Assembly (NCBI GenBank): GCA_029268515.1
Contig: JAQWNP010000016.1
Location: 1 to 64,000 of the forward strand
DNA: 64,000 nucleotides
DNA from: Phycisphaerales bacterium
GTDB taxonomy: Bacteria > Planctomycetota > Phycisphaerae > Phycisphaerales > SM1A02
Direction: 5' to 3'
Made by a program: the position numbers and the translations under genes. The notes below the pieces were generated by a model. That model did no database searches. It was not told where the DNA came from and worked only from the letters and a program-made list of their open reading frames with translations. How positions within the stretch are numbered: the stretch's first letter is position 1; the number at the start of each line of letters is the position of its first letter. Shown here one piece after another: positions 1 through 8,420 of the stretch.

Positions 1-56
1 CTAGACAGCGCTAAAACGCCAGCTGCACCAATAGTGGTAACGATAGTCTTATTCAT
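1..56 (-). CDS. N-terminus of an exported protein (cut by window edge)
   Basis: Only the first 18 codons are inside the window, reading MNKTIVTTIGAAGVLALS from the ATG at 56-54. This is a Lys-containing n-region followed by a hydrophobic stretch, so it looks like the start of a signal peptide. A purine-rich AGGGGAAAT lies about seven bases upstream of the ATG. The gene points the same way as the four sorting-signal proteins that follow and could belong to the same family, but its C-terminus, where such a tail would be, is outside the window. Confidence 0.5.
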   Translation of the reverse strand, partial: MNKTIVTTIGAAGVLALS

Positions 57-282
57 TTCTTGATTTCCCCTAGAAATTCTCTTCAAAGTTCCCCCCAGGC
101 TATTCCAACCTTCTAGTTGGCCCCAGGCACAGCCACCAAGGTAACCGACTGCCGTAACCAATTCAAGGACTTAGCCAAAGCATTTTGGCGTCAAAAGAAT
201 TGATAAATCGATCATATAGATCCAAAAATGAGCATTTTGGCTATTTTTGACACATGAGAGAGGATGAACTTTATTAAAAATA

Positions 283-342
283 GCGCCGTTTCTGCGCGTG
301 CTGTCTAAGTCACTTTTTATAAACCACTTAGACGCTTTTTTT
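283..342 (+). ncRNA. Candidate short untranslated transcript (about 60 nt)
   Basis: A possible promoter (TTGACA at 247-252, 17-base spacer, TTTATT at 270-275) is followed about 60 bases later by a perfect 8-bp hairpin and a run of seven T. No plus-strand gene lies upstream for this terminator to serve. The simplest reading is a short independent RNA, or an antisense transcript over the 5' region of the left-edge gene. The -10 element is poor, so this is a hypothesis only. Confidence 0.22.
303..342 (+). terminator. Rho-independent terminator-like hairpin (plus strand)
   Basis: GTCTAAGT (303-310) pairs perfectly with ACTTAGAC (326-333) around a 15-base loop, followed directly by GC and seven T (336-342). 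The geometry is that of an intrinsic terminator for plus-strand transcription, although no plus-strand gene precedes it in the window. Confidence 0.5.
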
Positions 343-458
343 GTGCCCCCGCAGCAGTGCTGTTGTCCGATAAATAAGAACCCTCATCGCGATCGCGAAA
401 AAGCTTAACTATGGCAATCACGAGCACTTTCATAGGAATCTCTAAAAACTGACCTGAA

Positions 459-503
459 TAAAAAAGCCAGGGGCATGCGGTCATCCGCAAGTTCCCCTGG
501 CTT
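459..503 (-). terminator. Rho-independent terminator of the 532-1308 gene
   Basis: On the minus strand, AAGCCAGGGG (503-494) pairs with CCCCTGGCTT (473-464), a 10-bp stem. It is followed by a T-rich tract (the complement of the A-run at about 460-465). It lies about 30 bases beyond the stop codon of the secreted protein gene at 532. Confidence 0.85.
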
Positions 504-531
504 CATTCGTCTAATGAGCGATTTAGATTGA

Positions 532-1308
532 TTAAGCGTCAGTGCGACGGCGGCGTCTACGACTGAGGCCAAGTCCACTTAAACCCGCGAGACCATACAT
601 AGCTGCCGCAGGCATTGGCACCAGGTAAGAAGTCACGAACTCAAGTTCGTATGAGCTCTCGCCAAAGTGTCCATGACCGTGCTTTGAACCACCAAGCGCT
701 GAAGCAAACAACTGGTATTCATGACCTGCCACCAGCATTCCAGACTCCGTTAGAGAGCCCATACCGCCACTAGTGGCAGCACTCCAATCGACAATGATCG
801 TACCGGTCGTTACATCTTCCAGGTAGCCAAAAGAATTTTCTGGGCCCATTGAGGTGTGACCAAGAGTTGATTGATAGGCAACGTTTAGTTCGAAGTTTGC
901 AGCCTCTACTGCCGTAAACGTCGTTTTCATTTGTGATCGTCCATCGGCTTCCCAGAAACCTTCATTGTCATCAGGTGATGATTCACCGCCATCAGCCCAG
1001 TAACTAAACCCACCAGCACCCAGGCCAGCTGATTCGATACCGAAACCATCCCATCCAGTCTCCTGAATCCCTACAGCATGACTGTGGCCTATGAAACCTG
1101 GATCTTGCGATTCTACAAATGACAGCCATGGATTATTACTCTCATCACCGTCGTCCCAATGGTATTGATGGCCCCAGCTACCCAACGCCGCCCATGCATC
1201 GGTAAACATATCTGCATTGGACACATGAATATTGTCCGCCAATGCAACAGAACTTAACCCGAGCATGGAAGCAGCTACGACTAACTTCACTCTCTTCTTC
1301 AGTTTCAT
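532..1308 (-). CDS. Secreted protein with VPLPA/PEP-CTERM-type sorting tail
   Basis: A 258-residue exported protein of unknown function. Residues 1-24 form a signal peptide (Lys/Arg-rich n-region, hydrophobic core, probable cleavage after ALA-24). The mature part is rich in Gly, Trp, His and acidic residues and has no cysteine. The C-terminus carries the three-part sorting signal of the PEP-CTERM/VPLPA-CTERM class: a VPMP motif near residue 230, a Gly/Leu-rich membrane stretch, and six consecutive arginines just before the end. In known systems an exosortase/archaeosortase-type transpeptidase processes such tails; none is encoded in this window. A GGGGGATC ribosome-binding-like site precedes the ATG, and a strong terminator follows, so it is probably monocistronic. 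The body matches no domain I recognise. Confidence 0.88.
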   Translation of the reverse strand: MKLKKRVKLVVAASMLGLSSVALADNIHVSNADMFTDAWAALGSWGHQYHWDDGDESNNPWLSFVESQDPGFIGHSHAVGIQETGWDGFGIESAGLGAGGFSYWADGGESSPDDNEGFWEADGRSQMKTTFTAVEAANFELNVAYQSTLGHTSMGPENSFGYLEDVTTGTIIVDWSAATSGGMGSLTESGMLVAGHEYQLFASALGGSKHGHGHFGESSYELEFVTSYLVPMPAAAMYGLAGLSGLGLSRRRRRRTDA

Positions 1309-1658
1309 GTGAGATCCCCCGACATCACTTTTTCTATTTCAACTCTTGAGATCTTTATCACAACAGTCCACATTGACTACTGCAAATGCCAACAAGGCAC
1401 TCGTCTCTTGAGCACTTCAAAAACGGCAACTCTGCTATGAGTCGCTGCCAAAAGATATACCCAAAACCATTGTTAACAAATACTTAGCACAATATTCTAG
1501 GTGCCATGCCTACTTTATTTGCACTCAGTGTCCGATAGCACAATTCACGACTGATAACCGATGTCAGTTCATTGCAATCGCTAGCAATGCGACGATCGCG
1601 CAGTAGAAAAAACGCGCCATACCGCGAGCATCAACTTTGAATTAGTTTTATAACTGGT
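1309..1658. other. Intergenic region
   Basis: This 350-base stretch separates two minus-strand secreted-protein genes. It must hold the promoter of the 532-1308 gene. Near its right end is a weak terminator-like hairpin for the 1659-2387 gene. I see no coding or RNA gene in it. Confidence 0.5.
1607..1626 (-). terminator. Weak terminator-like hairpin after the 1659 gene
   Basis: On the minus strand a 4-bp CGCG/CGCG stem (1626-1623 with 1616-1613) with a six-base loop is followed directly by six T. The stem is short, so it is only a candidate terminator for the secreted-protein gene ending at 1659. Confidence 0.35.
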
Positions 1659-2387
1659 TCAGCCTCTTCGACGGCGTGAGGATCGGAAGAACCCACCTAC
1701 GCACAGAAGACTCAATGCACCAGGCCCCGGAATAGCAGTAACGGAAAAGTCCACATTGAAACCCGTTGCGTTCAACTCACTAGAAAGACCAGCGATACCC
1801 TCAGAAAGAGCGGCGGAATTAGCTTGTAATCGATAGTTGACGCCGGCAACAAGCGATCCACTCGCAGCAAAGGGACTTAAAGCTGAATCTGAACTGTATG
1901 CTTCAATTTCTACGCCCGTATCGAGATTCTCTAACAGGACGTTGGCGAAATTACCGTTGGCTCCTTGTACAGATCCCGACAGGTCAAACAACACATTCTC
2001 GGTTGCAGTGAACTCAATGTAAAAATTGGTCAATGAGTTGCTATTCCAGGTAACAGAGCCTGTAGAGCCTACCGAAAGACCAGCAAGGGAAGCGCCCATA
2101 GAAGTAATGGAACTTCCATTCCAAGCGGTCAGCTGACTCGCAGAGGCCGACGTCTGGAAACCGCCGAGCGATGCACTGGTACTCACCATGAGGTCAAATG
2201 GATTGGTACTCAGATCGCCCGACTGACTGTCAGTATCAATAGATTGGTCCGGCCCAATTTCGGAGCTGGCGGAGATTTCGAAGGCTCCTTCGTGAAAGTT
2301 CAGAAGATCTGCAGATGTAACAGTGCTGGCCATACCCAGAACAAGCAGCCCAGTTAAACCCGATATTGTCTTTACTGATCTTCGCAA
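1659..2387 (-). CDS. Secreted protein with variant PEP-CTERM-like tail
   Basis: A 242-residue exported protein. The start is a TTG (2387-2385); it gives an Arg/Lys n-region and a signal peptide ending about TSA-26, and no ATG downstream would keep the whole signal. The mature protein is Ser/Ala/Asn-rich and low in charge. The tail (residues 219-242) begins IPGPGA, followed by a hydrophobic stretch and RRRR-G. It is therefore closer to the classic P-x-P PEP-CTERM form than to the VPLPA form of its neighbours, and it contains one Cys in the membrane stretch. The predicted body looks like a beta-rich surface protein, but I recognise no named domain. It is flanked by genes of the same type and direction. 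Confidence 0.85.
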   Translation of the reverse strand: MRRSVKTISGLTGLLVLGMASTVTSADLLNFHEGAFEISASSEIGPDQSIDTDSQSGDLSTNPFDLMVSTSASLGGFQTSASASQLTAWNGSSITSMGASLAGLSVGSTGSVTWNSNSLTNFYIEFTATENVLFDLSGSVQGANGNFANVLLENLDTGVEIEAYSSDSALSPFAASGSLVAGVNYRLQANSAALSEGIAGLSSELNATGFNVDFSVTAIPGPGALSLLCVGGFFRSSRRRRG

Positions 2388-2584
2388 CGGTCTCTTTCTC
2401 TCTCACCAAAATTGTTGGACTCCCCTGAGACCACCAATCTCTACTCCTCAGTAAACGCTGTTATTGCGCTACTCGCCCCTGTAAACAAGTGCTAAAGGCT
2501 ACCACAGTCCTCGACTAATGCGTAATTGATTACCAAAATACCGCCGGAAAAAGACGCCTTTACTAAATCTGCACATCTGGTACC

Positions 2585-2611
2585 AAATGCCCTAAATGCC
2601 CTAAATGCCCT
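2585..2611. repeat. Three tandem copies of a 9-bp unit
   Basis: AAATGCCCT occurs three times head to tail at 2585, 2594 and 2603. It lies about 200 bases upstream of the 1659-2387 gene's start and just beyond the terminator of the next gene. It could be simple slippage or a clustered protein-binding site. Confidence 0.85.
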
Positions 2612-2664
2612 ATTTTGACGTCATAAGGACCCATATGAACTTCTAAGACCTTTCTTTGGGCCAC

Positions 2665-2689
2665 AAAAAACCCAGGCCATAGGCCTGGG
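2665..2689 (-). terminator. Rho-independent terminator of the 2730 gene
   Basis: CCCAGGCC (2671-2678) and GGCCTGGG (2682-2689) form a perfect 8-bp stem with a 3-base loop. On the minus strand it is followed by six T (2670-2665). It lies about 40 bases past the stop codon of the gene ending at 2730. Confidence 0.9.
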
Positions 2690-2729
2690 GAAGATTGGGC
2701 TGGGATTTTTCTAAGTCTCAATAGCGTTT

Positions 2730-3479
2730 TTACCGGCGGCGGCGGCTGATCATCAATCCACCTAGACCTGCGAGACCCATAAAACCTGCTGCTGGCAGTG
2801 GGATCACCGTGCCTGCTACAAAGCTCAAGTCAAACGATGCGAGGCCAGTTGTCGTCGAGTTGCCAGCAAAGGCATCAGTACCAGAACTATTGAGAAGACT
2901 CGAAGCTGAGGTCGTGAGAACAAAAGAGTCACCAGCGGTGATTGATCCAGTAAACGTGAAGGTTGCAGATCCGGCAGCTTGGGAGCCGGACCATTCATGA
3001 AGGATCGCACCTGTCGATTGAAGACTAAAGTTGCCGCTGACCTGATCAGTACTAACAATATAATTTAGAGCAGTAATAGCAATGGTCAGTTGGTAGCTGG
3101 TCGTTTCCAAAGCCGTAAAAACTGCAGACACCGTTGATTTAGCGTCAGCATTGAACTCTTCTTTGATATCGTTTGAAACGCTTGTATTGTTTGTATACGA
3201 AGATTGGAAACTGTTTCCATTCCATGAGGTATTGCCTGTACCCATGGCTTGGACTGCACCCGAACTATTACTTAGCTCTGCGTTAGCGCTCCCTGACCAT
3301 GGGTTGTTACCCACATCGCCGGTTGCATCAGCATCAGTATTGAAAGGGTCCAAATATGCCAAGGCATCAATGCTGTTACTGACTGTCGTAATATCAATTG
3401 CATCCGCTTGAACAAAGCTACAGACTGCTATAGGTGTCGCAGCGGCGATGACCAATAAGTTATTGTGAAACACGCTCAT
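2730..3479 (-). CDS. Secreted protein with VPLPA-CTERM-type sorting tail
   Basis: A 249-residue exported protein. I start it at the ATG at 3479 because GGGGAG lies eight bases upstream; a longer reading from 3509 adds an unlikely Arg-rich leader. The signal peptide ends near VQA-25. The mature part is Ser/Thr/Asn-rich and almost free of basic residues, as in exported beta-sandwich proteins. Residues 225-249 are the sorting tail: VIPLPAAGF, a Gly/Leu-rich membrane segment, then RRRR at the very end. A strong terminator follows, so it is probably transcribed alone. The function of the body is unknown; the tail resembles that of the genes at 532 and 3823. Confidence 0.88.
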   Translation of the reverse strand: MSVFHNNLLVIAAATPIAVCSFVQADAIDITTVSNSIDALAYLDPFNTDADATGDVGNNPWSGSANAELSNSSGAVQAMGTGNTSWNGNSFQSSYTNNTSVSNDIKEEFNADAKSTVSAVFTALETTSYQLTIAITALNYIVSTDQVSGNFSLQSTGAILHEWSGSQAAGSATFTFTGSITAGDSFVLTTSASSLLNSSGTDAFAGNSTTTGLASFDLSFVAGTVIPLPAAGFMGLAGLGGLMISRRRR

Positions 3480-3822
3480 CTTTCTAACTCCCCGGGTTAA
3501 GGACCTCACCCTACGTCAGTTAAAGACGGATATCGGGTGAGGACCAAGGGAGCTAGTCTAGTAGAACTGTGGACAGAACCACAAGCCTCTAGGTAACAAT
3601 GATTTACTCAAAGACAGTTAAGGTTGTTGTTATCGGACAATCCCTTGCCCTTGAACTACGTATATCACCTAGAACGGCAACGTCTAGATCCTCACAATGA
3701 GATCTATAAGGGCTGTTTTTCTGTTAAAAAAGGACGCCTGGACCCCCCAAAGAACGGCCCAGGCGTTGATGCGAGGCAATTGATTTGTCTCGTATTTTTG
3801 TCTGTCCCCAAGTGGGTTTGAA
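3480..3822. other. Intergenic region
   Basis: This 343-base gap holds the upstream region of the 2730-3479 gene and, at 3726-3766, the terminator of the gene at 3823. I found no convincing coding sequence in it. Confidence 0.5.
3726..3766 (-). terminator. Rho-independent terminator of the 3823 gene
   Basis: On the minus strand ACGCCTGG (3766-3759) pairs with CCAGGCGT (3741-3734) across a C/G-rich 17-base loop. It is followed by CC and a run of six T (3731-3726). It lies about 55 bases past the stop codon of the secreted protein gene. Confidence 0.8.
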
Positions 3823-4578
3823 TCAGGCCAAGCGGCGCCGGCGTGGGCAGCCAATAACCCCTCCAAGACCCAAGAGACCAGCCAGTGCCGCTGAGGGCAG
3901 TGGAACCATCGTCGAATAGGCTTCGAGGCCGAAAATGTAGTCTGCCTTTCCGACGATATTTTCACGGCGATCGTTACCGAACGTAGCGCCAGCTCCAGCT
4001 GTTAGTTCAATCGCAATTTCATCACCTGCTTGAAAGCTCCAAGTGTTTTGGTAACTACTACCATCACTTGCATAAGACCAGCTCGCTAGGCTAGCGCCAT
4101 TGAGGTCAATATCGCCAGTCACAGAATTGGAAATTCCAGTATCTCCACTGGTCGCAAACATCGACATACTGATCGATATAGACATATTTGAAGCAGCTGT
4201 AAACGTAAATAAACTTCCGGTAGAGGCGTAGGCAAAACCAGGCGCTTCGCCACCTTCTGAGAAGAGCATTTCACCCTTCACAGCGCTACTCTGGTTGTAA
4301 TAATTCGAACCCCATTCAGCACCCAGTTCGTACTGAGCACGCGCTTCACTGCTCCCTTGTTGGTCTTCACCGCCATTACTGAAACTAAATGGATTGTCGG
4401 GGGGGTTGTTGTTCGTAACCCCACCTTGCGGATTGTCGCCGATTTGCCACTCCGCTACACCGTTACCGTCATACGAATCAAAAGTGATTGGATCGGCATG
4501 AACAAAGCCAACAACCGTGAATGTCAGACCAGTCACTAGCGCCACCGCGGTCTTGTTAATATTTTTTATCCTAGACAT
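3823..4578 (-). CDS. Secreted protein with VPLPA-CTERM-type sorting tail
   Basis: A 251-residue exported protein. The ATG at 4578 is chosen because GGGGAGG lies about ten bases upstream and the resulting n-region (SRIKNINK) opens a good signal peptide ending at VHA-28. The longer in-frame reading to 4695 would bury the signal. The body is rich in Gly, Asn, Ser and Gln and strongly acidic. The tail at 225-251 reads VPLPSAALAG, a Gly/Leu membrane stretch with one Cys, then RRRRLA. It is the most upstream member of a same-strand row of proteins sharing this tail. I recognise no catalytic domain. Confidence 0.88.
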   Translation of the reverse strand: MSRIKNINKTAVALVTGLTFTVVGFVHADPITFDSYDGNGVAEWQIGDNPQGGVTNNNPPDNPFSFSNGGEDQQGSSEARAQYELGAEWGSNYYNQSSAVKGEMLFSEGGEAPGFAYASTGSLFTFTAASNMSISISMSMFATSGDTGISNSVTGDIDLNGASLASWSYASDGSSYQNTWSFQAGDEIAIELTAGAGATFGNDRRENIVGKADYIFGLEAYSTMVPLPSAALAGLLGLGGVIGCPRRRRLA

Positions 4579-5059
4579 ACAGACACAACCTCCCCTTCGC
4601 GAGTTTTTCAAGAAACACACTCTTCTCATTTTGGCGCCCCCGCCATTAATAAGAGTTTTCAAATGCAAACTAGTGATGTTGGTAATCCGTTTCAATACTT
4701 ATGTTTGCATAAAGAGCAATCCAATATTCTTCGCTACCTGAAGACAATTCCTGAATCTCTAACGGAGTGTTTTATCGGCTGGTCTAAAGAACGATGCGCC
4801 TGCGGAAGTAGGTCACCCGAAGTAGAGAATTGTTGTTGCTTACAGTCTCAAACCAAGCGTATGAAAACGACTGTTCCTTCAACTTAACCTACTGGTCAGC
4901 AGGCTATCGAGACCACTGCTATGACAGAATCTGAACGCAGAGCAAACATAGAAAGCATAGAAAACATAGAAGTGGCCTTTCTCTGCCTCTCACAAGGCTC
5001 CGACGCTGAATACGTCGACATAGACCACTTCAACTTAGCAACACTGCTATTCTCAATAA
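4579..5059. other. Divergent intergenic region
   Basis: This 481-base region separates the minus-strand secreted-protein gene from the plus-strand lipoprotein gene and should hold both promoters. It contains a short tandem repeat at 4947-4973. A 79-codon open frame (4921-5160) overlaps the lipoprotein start, but I do not accept it as a gene. Confidence 0.5.
4947..4973. repeat. Three near-identical 9-bp units
   Basis: CATAGAAAG, CATAGAAAA and CATAGAAGT follow each other directly, about 90 bases upstream of the lipoprotein start at 5060. This may be slippage or a clustered binding site. Confidence 0.6.
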
Positions 5060-6151
5060 ATGCGAATGCACGGGCCAATCTCTGCCTTGATGACCTTGCT
5101 CATGCTCACCGCTCTATTGGGGTGCAGCGGTCGAGTTCAACAACAGCAAGTGGCTATTAACCCTGTCATGACTACTGATCCTGCCTTTGACAGTGCCGGC
5201 AATCTGGGGGTTGGTTTTGATTTAGCCCCAGATGAACGAATTGGCTGGGCTCCGGGCGATCAGGCACTCTATGGCTTACTTCTTAAGACGCCAACACGGA
5301 CACATTGTTGGTACATGCGCGTCACGGTCATGGGCCCTGATACGTTTATAGAGGGCATTCGGACCACCGAGTTGCCGCTATCGCCAACCCACTGGTTTCG
5401 TCCGGTACGGGTTGTTAAAGATGATGGAGAAGAGATAGACCATACCGTTTACCTTGATGAATTCACGCAAGTCTGGCCTCTACAGTTCGAGCTTTTTAAT
5501 GACCAAGCCACCCTGCTCGAAACATCAGTGACGCTCACGACACCCGAGTATCTGATGCGCGATCTGCATCAATACGCCATCCCTGATGGCCCCATCGCAC
5601 CGCAACGGCAATTGCAATGGTCACAAAATGGACGAACCATGACAGATCTCGATGCAGAGATTCGCCAACAGATGCGTCAGGTCAGTCAAGTCATCGCATC
5701 ACTTCATACCATCGCCATGACGTACGTGAGCGCTGAAGCGATTAAGGATGTGCGAAAAAAAGCAGGTGCGGCCGTCATAAAAGGTCCGGGCATTCTGGAT
5801 TTACCTTGGATCACTACGATCATGCGCGAAGGTGCAGCCATGCTGATTGAGCCAGACTTTGAAAATGCCCAACCCGTCGAGATTGATTGGTTGGAACCAA
5901 TCGGAGAAACACATGGGTTTGCCATTGACGTCAACGTGGAAGTCCAAGAACGCCAAGTCATGCGATTGAATGTGGTGGTCGTTCCGCCTGTGCGACCGCT
6001 GGAAGGAACCGCTGGTATTGCTGAGCTGCGTGCTTGGCATCTTGAGAACCCCAACCGTATCTTCCTTATGCAGCTACTGGGTGCTCAATCTGCGGAAGAC
6101 AAACCGATTGAATTGGCTCCTCCAGGGAACTTGGATCAAACCACCAATTAA
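5060..6151 (+). CDS. Lipoprotein of unknown function
   Basis: A 363-residue protein with a lipoprotein signal peptide: hydrophobic core then LTALLGC, so Cys-22 would be lipidated and the protein anchored in a membrane. The mature part is soluble, without further membrane segments, and contains beta-rich stretches followed by a helical region around residues 195-240. I recognise no domain. It lies 96 bases upstream of, and on the same strand as, a lipoprotein of the M1 metallopeptidase family, so the two may be co-transcribed and work at the same membrane surface. That link is inferred from position only. A second in-frame ATG two codons downstream is also possible. Confidence 0.82.
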   Translation: MRMHGPISALMTLLMLTALLGCSGRVQQQQVAINPVMTTDPAFDSAGNLGVGFDLAPDERIGWAPGDQALYGLLLKTPTRTHCWYMRVTVMGPDTFIEGIRTTELPLSPTHWFRPVRVVKDDGEEIDHTVYLDEFTQVWPLQFELFNDQATLLETSVTLTTPEYLMRDLHQYAIPDGPIAPQRQLQWSQNGRTMTDLDAEIRQQMRQVSQVIASLHTIAMTYVSAEAIKDVRKKAGAAVIKGPGILDLPWITTIMREGAAMLIEPDFENAQPVEIDWLEPIGETHGFAIDVNVEVQERQVMRLNVVVVPPVRPLEGTAGIAELRAWHLENPNRIFLMQLLGAQSAEDKPIELAPPGNLDQTTN

Positions 6152-6247
6152 TTCATGTCCAAGATCGTGAACAATTGAGTTCTCCGGGTATGCTGTTTTC
6201 TCGATTGAACAGCTTCATATTGACGCCCTCTCATAGGAGACTGACTC

Positions 6248-8179
6248 TTGAAGTCACTGCTTGCCTTCATACTCATCGGAATAACACTGGCCGCTCCACT
6301 TGCATGCAGCCCAAAACCACCGATGCGGCAACCAGCCGCTCGTCCAACCACGACGATTTTTACAGAGCTCGATCTTCCGACACCCAATGCCATTCGAACC
6401 ATGACCGGCCATCCTGGTCCTGCTTACTGGCAACAGCAAGTCGATTACATCATTGATGTAGAACTCGAGCCAGAAACCAACATGATTACTGGGCATGCCC
6501 AGATCACATACGTCAATAATTCACCGCAACAACTGAAATATCTTTGGATACATCTTGAGCAAAATCTAATGCGCCAAGACAGCCTTGGAGTTCGATCAGG
6601 GCGCCGTCGGGTGCAGGACTTCACCGAGGGGATTGTCATCGACTCACTCTCTCAAAACGGCGAAGCGCTGCAATATGCTGTGCATGACACATTGGGCCGG
6701 GTGGAACTACCTACTCCCGTAAAAGCAAATGGTGGCCGAATCACATTTGACGTGCATTGGCACTTTGAAGTTCTTGATGGAGACACTCCGCGATTCGGTC
6801 TTGAAAAAGTGGAACAAGGGAAGGTCTATGAAATCGCCCAGTGGTTCCCCGCTGTTGCAGTCTTCAATGATGTCTATGGCTGGAATACGTTGCCTTATAT
6901 CGGTGGCGGTGAGTTTTATACCGACTTCGGAGATTACAAAGTAAGCATTACAGCACCGCGCGAATATATTGTGGTCGCCACTGGTGTACTTCAAAATGAA
7001 GATGAAGTTTTTACGCCACAGCAAATTGAACGTCTGGCCAAAGCGCGCAGTTCAAGTGAAACCATCATGATCCGCTCTGAGGAAGAAGTCAGCGATCCAG
7101 CTTCTCGACCGAGTGGCGAAGGCGACCTGACATGGCACTTTAAAGCCGATGATGTACGTACCTTTGCATGGGCTGCCTCAGATGCATTTATCTACGACGC
7201 ATGCAGTCTCGACGAGACTTTTATCTCATCGGCCTATCCCAAAGAGGCGCTACCGCTCTGGGAAGACAGCACCCAGATGCTCCGAACGGCTATTGTTGGC
7301 TACAACAAGCAGTGGTACCCCTACCCGTATCCAACCGCTACCAATGTCAGCGGTTCCGAGGGCGGAATGGAGTATCCAATGATCATTTTCTGCCGCGGGC
7401 GCAGCACCGAACGTGGACTTTACGGTGTCACCACGCATGAAATTGGGCACAACTGGTTCCCAATGATTGTCAATACTGATGAGCGACGTCATGCATGGAT
7501 GGATGAAGGCTTCAACACGTTTATTAACTACTACTCCTTTGGGGACTGGTTCGAGGGCAAGGAAGGCCGCCGAGGTAATGCCGACTCTTTTGCACGCAAG
7601 ATGGTGCGAACTGAAATGGTTCCATTGGCGACCTATCCAGATCGAAGTCCCGGGCGAATCCGCGGCACGCTGTTCTATGAAAAGCCATCAGTTGGACTTG
7701 TGATGTTGCGTGAACACATTCTCGGTCCAGATCGCTTTGATCCCGCATTTCGAGAGTACATAGAGACGTGGGCATTCAAGTCACCACAGCCAGCAGATTT
7801 TTATCGCATCATGGAAAATAGCTCTGGCGAAGATCTTGCCTGGTTCTGGCGTGGCTGGTTTATGGAAACCAGCATGCTCGATCAGGAACTTGTTGATGTC
7901 AGCTCGAAACAACAAGAAGACGGCACGATTTCCACCACGATCACGGTCGATAATTTGAATGAACTGGTGATGCCCGCCGATCTCAAGATGACCTTTGCGG
8001 ATGGCACCACCATGATCAGACGCATTCCAGTTCAAGCTTGGTATCTTTCAGACAGAAACACCCAAAAGGTGAATCATAAGAGCCGTCTGATTTCCGTCGA
8101 ACTTGATGCCGAAAAGGACTTCCCAGACATCGACCGCAGTAACAACCGTTGGAATGCCTCACATCTTCCCGTGAAATGA
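6248..8179 (+). CDS. M1-family zinc metallopeptidase, lipoprotein
   Basis: A 643-residue membrane-anchored aminopeptidase-like protein. Residues 1-20 form a lipoprotein signal (APLAC, Cys-20). The M1 family removes N-terminal amino acids from peptides using one zinc ion. Visible family marks are the substrate-binding exopeptidase motif EGGMEYP, the zinc motif HEIGH (His-397, Glu-398, His-401) and the third ligand Glu-420 in WMDEGFN, with the canonical 18 residues between His-401 and Glu-420. An N-terminal beta-sandwich domain precedes the catalytic part. The length is typical of bacterial M1 proteins lacking the large C-terminal helical domain. The enzyme probably trims peptides outside the cytoplasm. 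The preceding gene also encodes a lipoprotein. Confidence 0.93.
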   Translation: MKSLLAFILIGITLAAPLACSPKPPMRQPAARPTTTIFTELDLPTPNAIRTMTGHPGPAYWQQQVDYIIDVELEPETNMITGHAQITYVNNSPQQLKYLWIHLEQNLMRQDSLGVRSGRRRVQDFTEGIVIDSLSQNGEALQYAVHDTLGRVELPTPVKANGGRITFDVHWHFEVLDGDTPRFGLEKVEQGKVYEIAQWFPAVAVFNDVYGWNTLPYIGGGEFYTDFGDYKVSITAPREYIVVATGVLQNEDEVFTPQQIERLAKARSSSETIMIRSEEEVSDPASRPSGEGDLTWHFKADDVRTFAWAASDAFIYDACSLDETFISSAYPKEALPLWEDSTQMLRTAIVGYNKQWYPYPYPTATNVSGSEGGMEYPMIIFCRGRSTERGLYGVTTHEIGHNWFPMIVNTDERRHAWMDEGFNTFINYYSFGDWFEGKEGRRGNADSFARKMVRTEMVPLATYPDRSPGRIRGTLFYEKPSVGLVMLREHILGPDRFDPAFREYIETWAFKSPQPADFYRIMENSSGEDLAWFWRGWFMETSMLDQELVDVSSKQQEDGTISTTITVDNLNELVMPADLKMTFADGTTMIRRIPVQAWYLSDRNTQKVNHKSRLISVELDAEKDFPDIDRSNNRWNASHLPVK

Positions 8180-8420
8180 CCCTTCGATCGAAAACTTGCT
8201 TTTAGATAGCTTCGCATCGATGGAACGGCCGAAGATCATAGGCGATCGATAATCGCTTACGTCACCAGGAATAAAGCACAATTTCAACATCGCTTACCAA
8301 GAAGCCGATAGCACACAATGCAATCGGTTCGATCAATGTTTTTCCAAACAGATATCGAAGTTCGATCCGAATCTCGTATTGACTCCTTGCCTCTGACCCA
8401 AGCACGAGAGGATAACCTCA

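Larger units (their letters stand above)
57..531. other. Intergenic region with two hairpins
   Basis: This 475-base gap holds the 5' region of the left-edge gene, a plus-strand hairpin with T-tract at 303-342, and the minus-strand terminator of the next gene at 459-503. I see no convincing protein-coding gene in it. A TTGACA at 247-252 with TTTATT 17 bases later could be a plus-strand promoter in front of the 303-342 hairpin. Confidence 0.5.
2388..2729. other. Intergenic region with 9-bp tandem repeat
   Basis: This 342-base gap contains the upstream region of the 1659-2387 gene, three perfect copies of AAATGCCCT (2585-2611), and the terminator of the 2730-3479 gene. I see no gene in it. Confidence 0.55.

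Noticed and set aside
4921-5160. A 79-codon plus-strand open frame ahead of the lipoprotein
   Set aside because: It overlaps the lipoprotein start by about 100 bases in another frame, has no ribosome-binding site, and its first part only encodes the short tandem repeat.
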